Part shown: one piece after another, positions 34,401 through 48,000 of the stretch
How positions within the stretch are numbered: the first letter of the stretch is position 1
How the letters are laid out: each line of letters starts with the position of its first letter
NCBI GenBank assembly: GCA_942486035.1
Contig: CALNXK010000002.1
Coordinates: 6,694,001 to 6,758,000 of the forward strand
Direction of reading: 5' to 3'
DNA length: 64,000 nt
Origin: Porites lobata
Taxonomy: Eukaryota; Cnidaria; Anthozoa; Scleractinia; Poritidae
Program-made: the position numbers and the translations under genes
Notes under the pieces: model-generated
What the model was told of the DNA's origin: nothing
What the model saw: the letters and a program-made list of their open reading frames with translations, nothing else
Databases searched by the model: none

Positions 34401-37400
34401 AGAACCGCCGAATTGCACTTGGAAGTTTTAGGTCTGTATTAAATTCCTTAGTCACCACTGAAATGAAAGCCACAAAGAACACTTCAACTGCACTGTTGTT
34501 CTGCCTAGTACAAGAGGATAATAACTAGTCAACTATTAATAGAACTATGATGACAATGTTGTTGAAATGAATAAGATGTGGCAATGAAAATAACAGCGAT
34601 TTTTATGGTAACGGTGAAAGACTCACACAAAGGCATTTCATGTAACATATTTTAGAGTTTCTTTAAATAGAATAAAACTGATATTAAGTTGCATGCAGCA
34701 CTAAGCTTGGTGAGAGGTTTTAAATCTCGCGTTTATTTTCACAACCAGTCAAAAGAAAAAAAAGCCAATGCTAACTTGGCGTCGCTACAATGTCCTTGCA
34801 TTTGTTTTGAGATGTGATTGGTTTATTTGTCAGTTAATTGGTTTGAGAAGTCAGCTCGTGACTTGATTGGCCAGATTTGGTTTCACGACAGCCAATTGAA
34901 ATCCACTCTGAGTCAACCAGTGTAATCGTTTAGAAAGTTTTCTTTCTTTCTTAATAGGTCTTAATACACTCTTGCTTCCCGTTTACAAATGTTCAAGACT
35001 CCATGAATCATGTGTGCTTTCTTCTTTGGGAATTCTTAGCAGAAAGGTTTAGAAAACTGCAGGAGCTTAATAGCCGGGAAATTCTGGCTCTTGAACACTG
35101 AAATAATCTCTTCCGTTTATTCATTGACCAGCTGGTTTCCGATTGGTTTCCGATATTTTAAGGAAACCTTACACTTTCCAAGAGAGAAAGTTTTCATCCT
35201 TTTTCAAGGTGTGATCAAAGGCTACTCTTTTCGGTATTTAACCAAGTAAATCAACGATCTTCAAGTTGATGAAGTCGGCAGGGTTTCATCAGTCGCCTGG
35301 GGTACAGAGCGAAATTAGTCTTTCAAGATAATTTATCATTAATTTTTCGAGGCAAATAATACTACTTCAAAGAGTAGTACTTATAGTAACTTCTGATTAG
35401 GTCACTGCGGCAGTAATAGTTATATTTATCAGACGAAACGAACAGTAAGGTTGGATTTCCAGCAACAGCGAATGAGATTATCAAAGGTAATAAAACTTAG
35501 AGTGAAATGCCTTTTTTCATTTTGAGACATATATACCTTCCCCAAGTATATATATAGGGGAGACTAAGTATAGAAAGGATATGCCTTGAAGGTTACTACC
35601 TAGAGTACCAGCTGTCATGCATGGCTTATGCCGACTTTTGTAAACACACAGCTAAATATCACCAAAACAAAATCTATAAATAGAGGTCATGTTTAATGCA
35701 CATGCGCTGTGACTATGACATTTTCAGTAGCCGAATTGTGCCGACGGAACCTTTCCGCGATGATGGACTCCTGATGAATCTAGAGTGAAAGTATAAGTTG
35801 AGTGAGTTTCCTGAAAACAACTTATTCAACTAAAAGGTAGCACGCATGCTCTGTTTCTTATCTCGTACCCAGAATCCCAGATCCTTACACTTCGAAAAGG
35901 GTGAGACTGAGTGGCAAAGAATCTTACTGAGTTTTTAGTGATGAGCATTCCCTCTAGAACCTTTGCGTCCCTATAGAGAGAAAAAGTCATCTTCGTTTTA
36001 AGGGAGCGAGCGTACTTTCTGTATAACCAAACTGTCGATAAGAGGCTATGCACGAGTTAAAAAGTCCTAATTTTCAGAATGACAGTACTCGTGGGCGAGT
36101 ACTACTAATAGCATATCCTTTTGATAACTTCTTGAACTATTTTAAAGAACATTTCAACAAAAACTCTCAGGCGGAACTTCGTTTTGATTAGTTTGTGCAG
36201 TAAGCGTTGCATTTAATTTGCGTCATTTTGCGTCCATGTAGAATAAAAGGAATAAAAGGTAGAAAATGCTGACCCATGTACTGACGTTAATACCTCGTGC
36301 TGGTGCGTTTGAAACAATGCCAACCCTCAGTTCAGTCAATTGTGAAAAGATGAATCAATTTTGCTTGCGTGATACTTACACAGTAAACAAGTGGCCCGAC
36401 ATTTTGTCATTACGATTGGGCTGCTACAGGGACCTGCAACTAGTAACAAGACCTAACAAGGGTAAGTTTTTCTTTCTTGTTTTATTGGCAAAAGAAATTC
36501 TCAGTGTCATACACTGTACCCTCACTGATTCGATTTTTTCCAAAGACCAGCAAACTTTTAACTTAGTCAGGAGGAAAAAGCAATGCTTGGCCAATTTGGC
36601 TGGCTCGGGTCCTAGAATTGACAAACCGTAGAAAAAGAATTTTGTGGTGGCAAACAATTCACCTTTCAGGTCCTTATTTTCGCTGTAGTAACTTCGTCAT
36701 GATTTCTGGGAAGAGAATATAACAACATGCTCTCTTGTTTCTGGCTTGTGCAACAGCTGTTTCATTTTGATCAAGAGAGAAATAGCTTATTTTCGTTTCT
36801 TTTAATTCATTGTCGTCAATGTACTCTTAAATAGCAACTCAAATTGCGTATTGATGACACGTCTTGACGTTAGCAAAACTTAAGGACTAGCTAGGACTAC
36901 CCGGAACTAAATGGTAGCCATTGAATTTGCTTGTGAACTCCTCAGTAAAAACAAACTGCTGGACAATGATCTAAGTGCTCCTTAACTTACTGAAAGCTGC
37001 TCTTCACCAAACGAGGTTACGTTTTTATTTTGTTTTACAGCTTACCATGTTTTACGCTTTTATCGATTTGTTGAATACTTTAGGACATCCCCTTTAGTGA
37101 CCACTCTCCCCACTGACAACTGGCCTCCACTAACATGAGTTGTCAAAAGCGATAACTAGACTGCGTTCTTCAAACCCATCAGGCTTTGACTCTTTACAAG
37201 ACAGACATGCACCTCTCTCAGTAATATTGACAGTCAGTTGCCCATTCCACATGTGTCTGTCTCTTTTTGAAACCAAAACAAACACCAATCATTCTTCTTC
37301 AGTCTCAAACGTTTTCGAATCACGTAAGTGTTCAGTTAGCTTTCACAAACTGATATTGCAAGATCCTTACACCTTTTGGGCAGAAAATTTCATTTCCACC

Positions 37401-40400
37401 CTATTTACCCTTTTCAAACAAGTTCCAGCTCTATCTGAGATCGAACTGTTGACCCGGCGATCTCTCTAGTCGATGAAAAGCTTGGAAAAAAGGTTGAGTT
37501 TCTATTATACTGATAGTGATGTTCATCGCTCGCCGAGGCTTAAACTATAAAACCTCGTAATAACTAATGAGCTTATTTTTTAACATGGATTTTTGGCCTT
37601 TGGTTGAGGTTTTCTTGTATGAATAATCTTTTAGTGGGAAAAATTCCCCTACTCTCAAGTCTGAGATTTACCAGTCTTTGTTGGTTAATTTTCACAAGAA
37701 CATTCAAATGATGAACCCACAGGGGTGTGTTTATAGTTGTAGCAGAGGATTGTGTGTGCAGCTGTGTGTGAGATGAAAGAACCGCCAAATTGGACTCGGA
37801 AGTTTTAGGACTGTATTAAATTCCTTAGTGACCACTGGAATGAAAGCCACAAAGAACACTTCAACTGCACTGTTGTTCTGCCTAGTACAAGAGGATAATA
37901 ACTATGTCAACTATTAATAGAACTATGATGACAATGTTGTTGAAATGAATAAGATGTGGCAATGAAAATAACGGCGATTTTTATGCTAACGGTGAGAGAC
38001 TGACGCAAAGGCATTTCATGTAACATATTTTAGAGTTTCCTTAAATAGAATAAAACAGATATTCAGTTGCATGCAGTACTAAGCTTGGTGAGAGGTTTTC
38101 AATCTCGCGTTTATTTTCACAACCAGTCAAAAGAAAAAAGAAAGCGAATGCTAACTTGGCGTCGCTATAGTGTCCTTGCATTTGTTTTGAGATGTGATTG
38201 GTTTATTTGTCAGTTAATTGGTTTGAGAAGTCAGCTCGTGACTTGATTGGCCAGGTTTGTTTTCACGACAGCCAATTGCAATCCACTCCGGCTGAGTCAC
38301 CGAGTGTAATCTTTCAAAAAGTTTTCTTTGTTTCTTAATATGTCTTAATACACACTTGCTTCCCATTGACAAATGTTCAAGACTTCAAGTTAATCATGTA
38401 TGCTTTGTTCTTTGGGAATTCTTAGCGGAAAGGTTTAGAAAACTGCAGGAGCTTAATACCCGGGAAATTCTGGCTCTTGAAAACTGAAATAATCTCTTCC
38501 GTTTATTCATTGACCAGCTGGTTACCTATTGGTTTCCGATAGTTTAAGGAAACCTTACACTTTCCAAGATAGAACGTTTTCATCCTTGTTCAAGGTGTGA
38601 TCAAAGGCTACTCTTTTCGGTATTTAATTAAATAAATCAACGATTTTGAAGTTGATGAAGTCCGCAGGGTTTCATCAGCCGCCTGGGTTACAGAGCGAAA
38701 TTAGTTTTTCAGGATAATTTATATTTAATTTTTCGAGCCAAATGATAATACTTCTTCAAAGAGCAGTATTTGTAGTAACTTCTGATTAGGTCACTGCGGT
38801 AGTACTAGTCATATTTATCAGACGAAACGAAAAGCCACATGTCACTGGTTTGGTTTCCAGCAACAGCGAATGAGCTTATCAAAGGTATTAAAACTTATCT
38901 GAAGTGAAGTGCCTTTTTTCATTTTGAGACACATATACCTTTCCAAGTATATATACATATATAGAGAGAGGAGACTAAGTATAGGAAGTATATGCCTTGA
39001 AGGCTACTACCTAGAGTACCAGCTGTCATACAGGGCTTATGCCGAGTTTGTAAACACACGGCTAAATATCACCAAAAAAGAAATCTAAAAATAGACGCCA
39101 TATTTAACGCGCATGAGCTGTGACTGAGACATTTTAAGTTGCCGAATTCTGCCGACGGAAGCTTTCCGGGATGATGGTCTCCTGATGAATCTAGATAAAA
39201 AGAGTGAGATTATAAGTTTAGTGAGTTTCCTGAAAACAACTTATTCAACTACAAAACCAGAATCCCAGACCCTTACACTTTCGAAGAGGGTGAGACTGAG
39301 TGGCAGAGAATCTTTCTGAGTTTTTATGACCATTCCCCCTAGATCTTTTGCGCCCCGTATAAAGAGAAAAAGTCATCTTCGTATTTAGGGCGCGAGCGTA
39401 CTTTCTATTTAACCAAACCGTCGACAATCGCCATGCACGAGTTAACAAGGCCTAATTTTCAAAATGACAGTACTCGTCTTCGAGTACTACTAATAGCATA
39501 TCCTTCTGATAACTTCTTGAACAATTTTAAAGAATATTTTTTAAAAAAAACTCTCAGGCGGAACTTCGTTTTGATCAGTTTGTGCAGTAAGCGTTGCATT
39601 TAATTTAAAAGGAATAAAAGGCAGAAAATGCTGACCCATGTACTGACGTTAATACCTCGTGCTGGTGCGTTTGAAACAATGCCAACCCTCAATTCAGTCA
39701 ATTGTGAAAAGATGAATCAATTTTGCTTGCGTGATACTTACACAGTAAACAAGTGGCCCGACATTTTGTCATTACGATTGGGCTGCTACAGGGACCCGCA
39801 ACTCGTAACAAGGGTAAGTTTTTCTTTCTTGTTTTATTGGCGAAAGAAGTTCTCAGTGTCATATACTGTACCCTCACTGAATAGATTTTTTCCAAAGACC
39901 AGCAAACTTTTAACTCAGTCAGGAGGAAAAAGCAATGCTTGGCCAATTTGGCTGGCTCAGGTCCTAGAATTGACAAACCATAGAAAAAGAATTTTGTGGT
40001 GGCAAACAATTCACCTTTCAGGTTCTTATTTTCGCTGTAGTAACTTCGTCATGATTTCTGGGAAGAGAATATAACAACATGCTCTCTTGTTTCTGGCTTG
40101 TGTAACAGCTGTTTCATTTTGATCCAGAGAGAAAGAGCTTATTTTCGTTTCTTTTAATTCATTGTCGTCAATGTACCCTTAAATAGCAACTCAAATTGCG
40201 TATTGATGACACGTCTTGACGTTAGCAAAAACTTAAGGACTAGCTAGGACTACCCGGAACTAAATGGTAGCCATTGAATTTGCTTGTGAACTCCTCAGTA
40301 AAAACAAACTGCTGGACAATGATCTAACTGCTCCTTAACCTACTGCAAGCTGCTCTTCACCAAACGAGGTTACGTTTTTATTTTGTTTTATCAGCTTACC

Positions 40401-40975
40401 ACGTTTTATGCTTTTGTCTATTTGTTGAATACTCTAGGACATCCTCTTTAGCGACCTCTCTCCTAAAGAACAACTCGATTCACTAACATAAGTTTTTAAA
40501 AGCGATGACTAGACTGAGTTCTTCAAACTCACCAGGCTTTGACTCTTTACAAGACAGCCGGACGCCTTTCTAATATTGACAATCATCTACCCATTCCAAA
40601 TGAGTTTGTCTTTTTTGACACCGAAAAAAACTCCAATCAGTCGTTTTTCTTCAGTCTCAAACGTTTTGAATCACTAAAGTGCTTAGTTTAGCTTTCACAA
40701 ACTGATATTGCACGATCCTGGCACCTTTTTTTCTTGAGACTTGGAAGCAATTGTTTTGGAGAGAAACAAATTTCATTTCCACCCTATTTACCTGCCCCAA
40801 ACAAGAGTTCCATCTCTATTTGAGATCGAGCTACTGACCGATATCTCTAGTCGATGAAAAACTTGAAAAAAACGTTGAGCTGCTATAATGATAGTGATGT
40901 TCGTCGCTCGCGGAGGCTCTTGTATGAATAATCTTTAAGTGTGAAAAATTCCACTTCTCTCAAGTCTTGGATTTA
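31405..40975 (+). repeat. Tandem array of three units of about 2.9, 3.4 and 3.25 kb
   Basis: The marker GGGGTGTGTTTATAGTTG recurs at about 31407, 34345 and 37722, and the full order of blocks repeats after each. Most of each unit differs at only scattered positions, in apparent coding and non-coding parts alike. Each unit holds, in order: a CCAAT-rich block, a minus-strand frame (MTFSLY...), a plus-strand frame starting MLTHVLTLIPRAGAFE at 32927, 36266 and 39628 (unit 1 reads MLTRVL), and a frame starting near 33772 and 37140. These frames are interrupted by indels between units, and no product is recognised. Unit 1 lacks 329 bases present in units 2 and 3. Unit 3 fades into single-copy sequence after about 40920. 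Confidence 0.9.
34816..34915 (+). promoter_or_regulatory. CCAAT-box-rich block of tandem unit 2
   Basis: Three ATTGG motifs and one CCAAT lie within 100 bases, and the block is nearly unchanged in unit 3 (about 38185-38285). Unit 1 keeps only the second half (31860-31920). Clustered CCAAT boxes suggest an RNA polymerase II promoter, but no transcript start is visible. Confidence 0.35.
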
Positions 40976-41816
40976 CCAGACTGTAACAAAGCCGCATCAA
41001 ATCAGAAATTGGACAAGGCTATTTATTTAATTGGCCAAGTCGTAAATTTTCTGTTTCACTGGTCGGCTTCATTTACGCTTATCCAGTAACCGCAAGGTAG
41101 TTGTAAGTCTATGTATAAAATCCTTAAAAGCCACAGAGTATGGTTAGTACTTTAATGTGATTCTGTTTAGTAGAAGAGCAATCTAACTTGTAATAACGAA
41201 CCGATGAAGGCTTTGAGAAAATGAAAGAAATCTGCAGTGAAAACAACACCAATATGTTAATGGTGGCGGCGGTGGTGAGGGACTGCTGATATAAAGGCAC
41301 TTCTCTCCTCGTCTAACTTACAGCGAAACCATAAGATGAGGAAGTTTTCCGAACGCAAGTTATTCATTTCGTCTAACAAATTATATCATGCACGTTCCTC
41401 AGGTAAAATCTTACTCCGTTCTTAGTGGCCATGCCCCATGCCGCCTCGGCCTTGCAAAAAGAAGATACCTTCGGTTTTAGTGAAACGAGCTTAATTAGTG
41501 AGTTTTTTCTAGGAGAAAAATAAATATAACGCTTGCTAAGTGGGCTAACTTATAAAAAACGTAGCCATCTTTGATAACCGTAAAATCCTCTTTTTCAGAA
41601 TCCAGTGAGCAAGTGAAATCGTTTTCATCAGGAGCCGATTAATAGGCTCCTGGTTTTTATATAATAATCTAACAGACTTTCCACTTACGCTGGTACCGAA
41701 AATTAGCTCTTGAAGGTTGAAGCTTTGAAATGCACTCCTTAAATTCGTGGAAAACGCAGATATACAAATCAATGCTTAGTTCAGTAGCCACTGCTTGGGT
41801 AAAAACCCTAATTATG
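40976..41816. other. Spacer after the tandem array; nothing firm
   Basis: Some blocks near 41200-41320 (AATG..AATGGTGGC..GAGGGACTG..ATAAAGGCA) faintly resemble the tandem unit, which could mean an older eroded copy. No gene. Confidence 0.35.
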
Positions 41817-42193
41817 CCCGGGGGGGGGGTCTCAACAAGTTTTATTCGGGGAGGCTTCATTCCGAGGTCCTACCCCTTACCCTCTTATATACCATTTTTG
41901 GACCGAAAAGGTACCCCATCGTATCCTCTACTGACAAATGGTACCCCTTTCACATACCGAGTTTAGAACTTTGTATCCCTCTTTTTTGTCGACTTTTTCA
42001 CAGCCATAAAATGCATCTGTCAGTTAGCCTTTTTGGGCTTTTTAAATTTTTTTTTTTTTTACAGATTTCTCTACTCTTTCATATAACTCCACAAGAGAAA
42101 TCTCCACCCTCTCATATACCTGAAGCCTAAAAAGGTACCCCTTTCGGGCGGAGCCTCCCCATATAAGGCCATTATGGAGAGTAACCCCCCCGG
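41817..42193. mobile_element. MITE, relative of the GGGGGGTACTCC family
   Basis: Bounded by CCCGGGGGGG and CCCCCCCGG. Contains GGTACCCCTTTCGGGCGG and CCATATAAGGCC near its right end, like the other copies, but the middle differs, with repeated GGTACCCC and CTCATATACC motifs. Confidence 0.6.
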
Positions 42194-42730
42194 AATCATG
42201 CCAAGCACCAAGGATGATCAGTGTTTTTATCTGGTCTGACAGGTCCAAAAAACATGAAATGATCGATTTGAATCAAAGCTTCCCAGTGATCGTGCCTTTT
42301 CAGTTTATATTTCAAACACTTTAAAAACGTGAATCATAGAAGCTGCGGTAAATTTGAATTTTAGTGACTCCAAGAGAAAGTAAAGAAGAAATCACGAAAG
42401 CGAGTAGAGCTTTGTTAAAGTTAAATAAAAGACTGTGTTCTTTGTTTCAAATGACAGATCCTCAGTAACAGTGTCTTTGTACGTTTCAACATGTTGCAAA
42501 AAATTCAGTTTGGAATTTGAAGTAAATTTTAATTTAAGTCCGCCTTGGGCAGGTTGGAGGAAATTTGTAAAAAGTCACGAAACACCCATGCAGCTGGAAG
42601 CCATTTAGAATTAGTATTAGCCTTTTGATGGTTTATCAGGTTTTTGAAAGAAGAGGTGAAATACCATTTTTCGTATACTTTCAGATGCCTTCAATTTATC
42701 TATGGCCTAGTTTCTCAGGATTACAAGCTA

Positions 42731-43148
42731 CCCGGGGGGGAAGGGGTACTCCCTTATATAAGCCATATATGTTTGTGTCGCCCCAAAGGGTAGGGTTTTT
42801 AAGCCGTTTTGGTCTGAAAACGGGTATAAGCCCATTATTTGCTCGAATCGGCGGGTATGGTTTTCGAGGGAACTTCGGTAGTGTATGAACGTATTTATCG
42901 TTTCAATTCCAAATGTATGCAAATTCGAAATGTATTTTAGAAATCTTTATTTTTTCAGTGTTGGCGTTATAATCTAAGTAATGACGACATAATTTGTTAG
43001 ACGCCAGGTCTGAAATCGGGTACGGATTTTAGAGGCCAGATCTGAAAACGGATGTGAAAAATGGCTTTTTTTGGTCTGACGTGGGGTCAGGATATGGAGA
43101 ACCGGGCGGAACAACCCCAACACGAATTCCCAGGTGTAACCCCCCGGG
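42731..43148. mobile_element. MITE, GGGGGGTACTCC family, copy in opposite orientation to 30997
   Basis: Starts CCCGGGGGGG, then GGGGTACTCCCTTATATAAG, and ends AACCCCCCGGG. The interior read on the minus strand follows copy 1 (CCGCCCGGTTCTCCA, GTCAGACCAAA). Non-coding. Confidence 0.75.
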
Positions 43149-44970
43149 AAAACTACTAATTGACCAATCACAATGACAGTGTGGTTTTCCGTTTTGAAAA
43201 CGTCAGCCACTGAAACGAGCATTGTTTAGTTACCGGTCCAAACAGCAATAATCGTTTACTCGCTCTAAACTTATCAATATCTTCTGACGCACAAATAAAT
43301 GCAAATTGAACAGCCTTTCCATCTGCGGAGATGATCGTGCCTATTTTCATGTCTAACGAACCTGTCTTTACGAAGAAAACTTGCAAACTCCCGCTGTTTT
43401 AGACGTAACTTTCAGTAACATGCTGCTCTATAATTTCTGCGGTTTTATAATGACTAAGTGGTTCTATTCTATAATAAAGGCCTATCAATACAAGAAGATG
43501 ACTGTCTATTTAGCATGCTAACAGAGGGGGTAACGAGAGCAATATGGCGCCATGGAACTTGCGAGATATTTCCTAGAAGAATACTACGACTCCACAGAAA
43601 CGTTTTTTGTAATTAGTTTAATCAAAAGACATACCGACACAAATGTGAAAAAATATCTTTTGTTTTTTATTGAGGTAAAGAGAGTTAAGGAAAAATTTAT
43701 TGCCAATATGTCTCTATGGCACGCAGCTCTTTGACGTCATGATGACGTCATTGTGGATGAGTAAAGTCATATATATGCAAAACAGGTTGCAGAATGTGCT
43801 TCTGTTAATGACTTAATCACTGAGAGAAATAAAAAGAAATGTCCTCACGATCCCACTGCCATTCAGTTAGTTTAGCTTTGAATACATAAATTAATGTTAT
43901 AGCAATTTTTACTGTTCTGTTCTGTTTTCGTGGTTTTAGCCGTTTACGACACCCACCCCAATTCCCGAGCTGAACTGCACCGGTCAGAACCCAAACGATT
44001 AAATTTGAATTTTATGTCCAGAGAATAACGCGATTGGCTTTTAGACAGGCAAATTAGCAGATGGTTGGATGATTAGTTCACTCGGCATCAATCGAACCAT
44101 AAAACAGTCAACAATTTCCCAACACTCAACCGACTGATTCCATAAATAGGATATATATTTAATTGAGAGAGAGTCAGCTGTAGTAGGTTTTAGAGTTTTC
44201 GCGGCTTTTGTCACCAAAATAACTTGTCAATTTATAGTTAAGGGAAGTACATACGTCAAAAGGAAATATTCCTTGTTCCTTTGAGGTAAGTTCTTGTCTT
44301 TTCCTTTATAGATATAATTTTACGCGAAACTCCGCTTTAGTTTCAAAGAAAAGCAGGAGGTTTTTTTGTGAAAGATGCCATCGCCGTACATTCCTGTGGG
44401 AATGTTTCGTTTAAACACATTTACACAATGTGTTTCATTTAAACACATTTATGATGTAGGCATCTTAGTTGAGCAGCTTACTGCTATAACTTTTGACAAA
44501 AAGTTTTGAAAGAGTCTTAGTCGTCATCTATATCAATGGTTTGGATCACTCAGATAGCAATTTCATACGTCTGACAACAGGTTTTTTTTAATTTTTTTTT
44601 TCAAAGGCAAAATAAAAAAAATTGAATTTGGCAATGATAACACACATAAGCTACCCACCGGCATATCAGCTTGCTTATCAGTGACTTTAGACTTGCAGTA
44701 CAGTGCGTGCGAACACTGGTCACATGTCAAAGTTCATATTCTCTCTAGTATGTTACTAGTCTCTACGCACAGCTCATTTGACAGCTATGCTATTCTGCTC
44801 ATTATTAGCCTTGGTGTTGATTACACGAGTCAATAATTTTCCTTTTGAATATTCTGTTCCGATCCGTTTGGCAGGAACAGGTGTTGCCTGAAGTTTCCAA
44901 CGCGATTTGCATTTCCGGGAGAGGTAGTCAAGCGGAAGTGAGGTCTGCTGAATCACGTGGACACAAAATA
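43149..44970. other. Spacer upstream of the diacylglycerol kinase gene
   Basis: A possible non-coding first exon ends at GAG|GTAAGTTC near 44285, but nothing proves it. The small frame at 43552-43734 begins in good context without recognisable similarity. A CACGTG E-box lies at about 44954-44959, shortly before the upstream ORF. Confidence 0.35.
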
Positions 44971-45024
44971 ATGGCGGACATTCTGCTGCTACAAGCAGGC
45001 GACTGCTGCACAAAAATGGCATGA
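44971..45024 (+). promoter_or_regulatory. Upstream ORF overlapping the kinase start codon
   Basis: A 17-codon frame (MADILLLQAGDCCTKMA) starts in good context, ATGGCGG, and ends with a TGA that overlaps the main ATG at 45021 as ATGA. A second in-frame ATG lies at 45016. If transcribed, it would favour reinitiation or leaky scanning onto the kinase frame. Confidence 0.45.
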
Positions 45025-48000
45025 ACAAGATGGCGTGGAGAAGATCATATGTTTTTACTCCGCGGGTGGAAGAAAGTGAGATCGATTCATCTGATGAAAG
45101 TGACAGTGAAGTTGGAACAGAAACGCTTAAGCTGTATCATCGGCGAAAGTCTACAGTGACTGCCGTAAAAGCGCGGGTAAGGTTCATATGAATCACACTA
45201 TATATGTTGCACAAATATTTCCAAACGGCTAAAATGCACGACGTTTCTTGAAATCGTGTACCATGCTACCTTTTCGTACTTCTTAGAAATCCCCTCTGGG
45301 ATTATTTACAAGCTTTGGTCTTCAAATGCTTTAACCCTAGAATTATTAATTTGCAGTTTTGTTGTGTTTACAAAACAGCCAGTTTGCTGAGTCTCGTCAT
45401 CAGCCATCAGCGAGCAAATCATGCTTTTTTTCTTGTTGGGGTAGATTTACTCTACATCAACGGCAAATATTTTGTTTCTTTATGTTATGCGGGAAGAAGA
45501 CCTAATTGCAATTAATATGTTTCAGTAATCTATTTTGGTTTTAATTTTCTGTCTGCTGACTTTTCACCCGTCGAGATCGACTTTCGGTCTGGCAAAACAT
45601 TATAAACATATAAATATTAAAACTCATATTCCCGTTTGATAACAGTTGCCTTGAAACGGTTTCTGAGTTTGCTTTATTATTCAAAACCTCCCTTAATGCT
45701 GAAGCTGTTGTTTTTCGCTTGATTACGACACGTATGTCAACCCTCTATAAATTTGACTATATTCGCTCGGATGATTGTAATGTTCTTATCTTGTAAATTA
45801 TGCTTTGAGGATTTTCCATTCATAAAAGGAAAACGGCCTTGATAAATCTTTTTATAATTCTTTTATTGGTCGATGTTAAGAACCGTGTTCCTAAATTGCG
45901 CCCGCATTTCTAGCAGTGAATTCGAGTCGGCATAGCTTGTAATTTCTTCAGCTGTTTCTTGGCTTGGAAATTTTTTATTAGCGAAGCGTTACTATTCGGC
46001 ATTAATTATGCACCTGTAAGCTCGTGGGGAAATTTTTTGAATAGCTACTGTTGCTTGTGTTTTCGTGTCACAGCCGGTTGAACCTTCTACCTTGTAATAA
46101 CTGTCCAGAATGTTTTTTTTTTACATGGAAAGGCTTTTAGTAAATCGGGGTTTGTTCTCCTGCAGCGAGAGTTTTGATGTCGAACGCTCGTCAAACGGTT
46201 TCTTTAGATTGTTTGCTTTTGAATCATTATTTTGACACCACTTGATTGCATATTTAAATCAACCACTGATAAATGAACGTGTTTTTCTCTTATTCCTGAT
46301 CGAACAAGCTGAAACCGTGCCTCTCCCTTATGGTAGACTTCGCACTAAAAGAGGTCTTGTTTTAATTTTTCTTCCGTTCATAGCAATAATATATTGCTCG
46401 TTATTCTGGGAAGTAACATTTCTCTCTTTGCTTTACCATGCGTTAACACATAGGCAACTTGTATGTCAATTGCAGAACCTCATAAAAGAGGGATTTTTGT
46501 TAAAGCAAACGGGATCTTTTCAGGTAAGTTTTGTATTTACTGGGAAGAAAATGAACCACAACCTTAAGTAACATTGTTGTGATAAGAACATTGCAGTGAA
46601 TTGTCAATGTAAATAAAACTTATCCTTGAAATTATATTTCTTTGTTTTCATGTAGCAAAGAAAGATAATAATTAATTTAAATGTCTCTTGCAGTGGTTAT
46701 GACAAATTGTTTCATTTGGCAGTTGTGGCAAAAGTAGGGTAGTTTAACAACAAAGTTTGGAAAAAATACCAACTGTGACAAAATGATGAATATATCTAAT
46801 ATAGGTTCCCATCTTTTTTTTCATATTGTCTGCTGCTTTTTGTTAATAATTTATGTTTCTTCTCAATCAGAATTTAACTCAGAGTTAAGAGGGAAATTTT
46901 TGAAATTCGCTGTTGGAGGTGAAGTTTGAAAGAAATATTGTAAACAACATTCTACTGTGGTGAGGGTAAAAGGGGGAATGAGTTTGCGGAATGGCATGTG
47001 GCATGGCTTGCAGAATGACATAATTATGCGGAATTTAATATACGCAGCTGAATGATCCAAAGAAATAAATTAAACTGAAAAGAGCTCCCTTTTTTGGCGC
47101 CAATCAATTTGCAAATGCAGCCGCTGTTTTAATTTTGCAGGCTTAACATATGATGACAATCAAAAAACCACAAAGGCTCATTGTCGACCAGCCTTTTCTG
47201 CACAGCCAAAAAGATTCTTCGTCTATTGAAGAAAAGATGTTTTCGAAGGTCACACTCCCTTCTACTTTAATTTTTTCCTCAAAAGATGTTTGTACGCTTA
47301 ACTTAACAGTTTCTTGTTACCTATATTTGTAATCGAAACCATGTGAGAAGTGTTTCTTTATGAGACTGGGTTACGTGATCGTGACATAATTGATAATATT
47401 ATTCAGAGATGCATCGAACCTTGTATGTTTTGTCAGCTACGAGCTTGAGATGTGCGAAACAGAAAAAATCGACCAAAATCTTAATTTCGTGGCAAGAGTT
47501 GAAAAATCAATTTCGTTCATTTTTGTTCGTAGATAGCTTTTAGGTTATATAAGAAACCTAACATAGATTGTTCCCACTGAAAGCCTTTTATTCGGGAGAA
47601 AAAATAGAAGATCGGTCTTCGATGTTGGAGTCTCAGACTGCATTAATTTTTAACCTGAAATTCGCTAACATCAACTTTCCTCGCAATCGCAAACGAAACT
47701 GGATGGATAAATTTGGACACTTTCCACGAACAGAAAAATTCTTTTCCTTGCACTAGAAGATACTTTCTGGACAATAGGGAAGCTTGTCGTACTGAAATAA
47801 TTTTAAAAATGAGGGATAGGTTTTCAGGATAAAAAAATTTCAGTTTGTTACTCATTTTCGACGGCAATATTTAACATGTGGTATAACTCCAAATTCTCTT
47901 CTTGCTATTTAAATCACGTGCTATTTAAATCACACATTTAGACATTCATTTAAAACATACCTGGGAATTGGCTTGGTTAAGTGAAGGAAATCTCTGTAAG

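Noticed and set aside
31405..40975. Tandem secreted-peptide or toxin gene family
   Set aside because: The small frames have no clear signal peptide, break by indels between units, and are no better conserved than the rest of the unit.
43552..43734. Small gene starting ATGGAACTTGCGAG
   Set aside because: 60 codons, no recognised similarity and no partner exon; cannot be told from chance.
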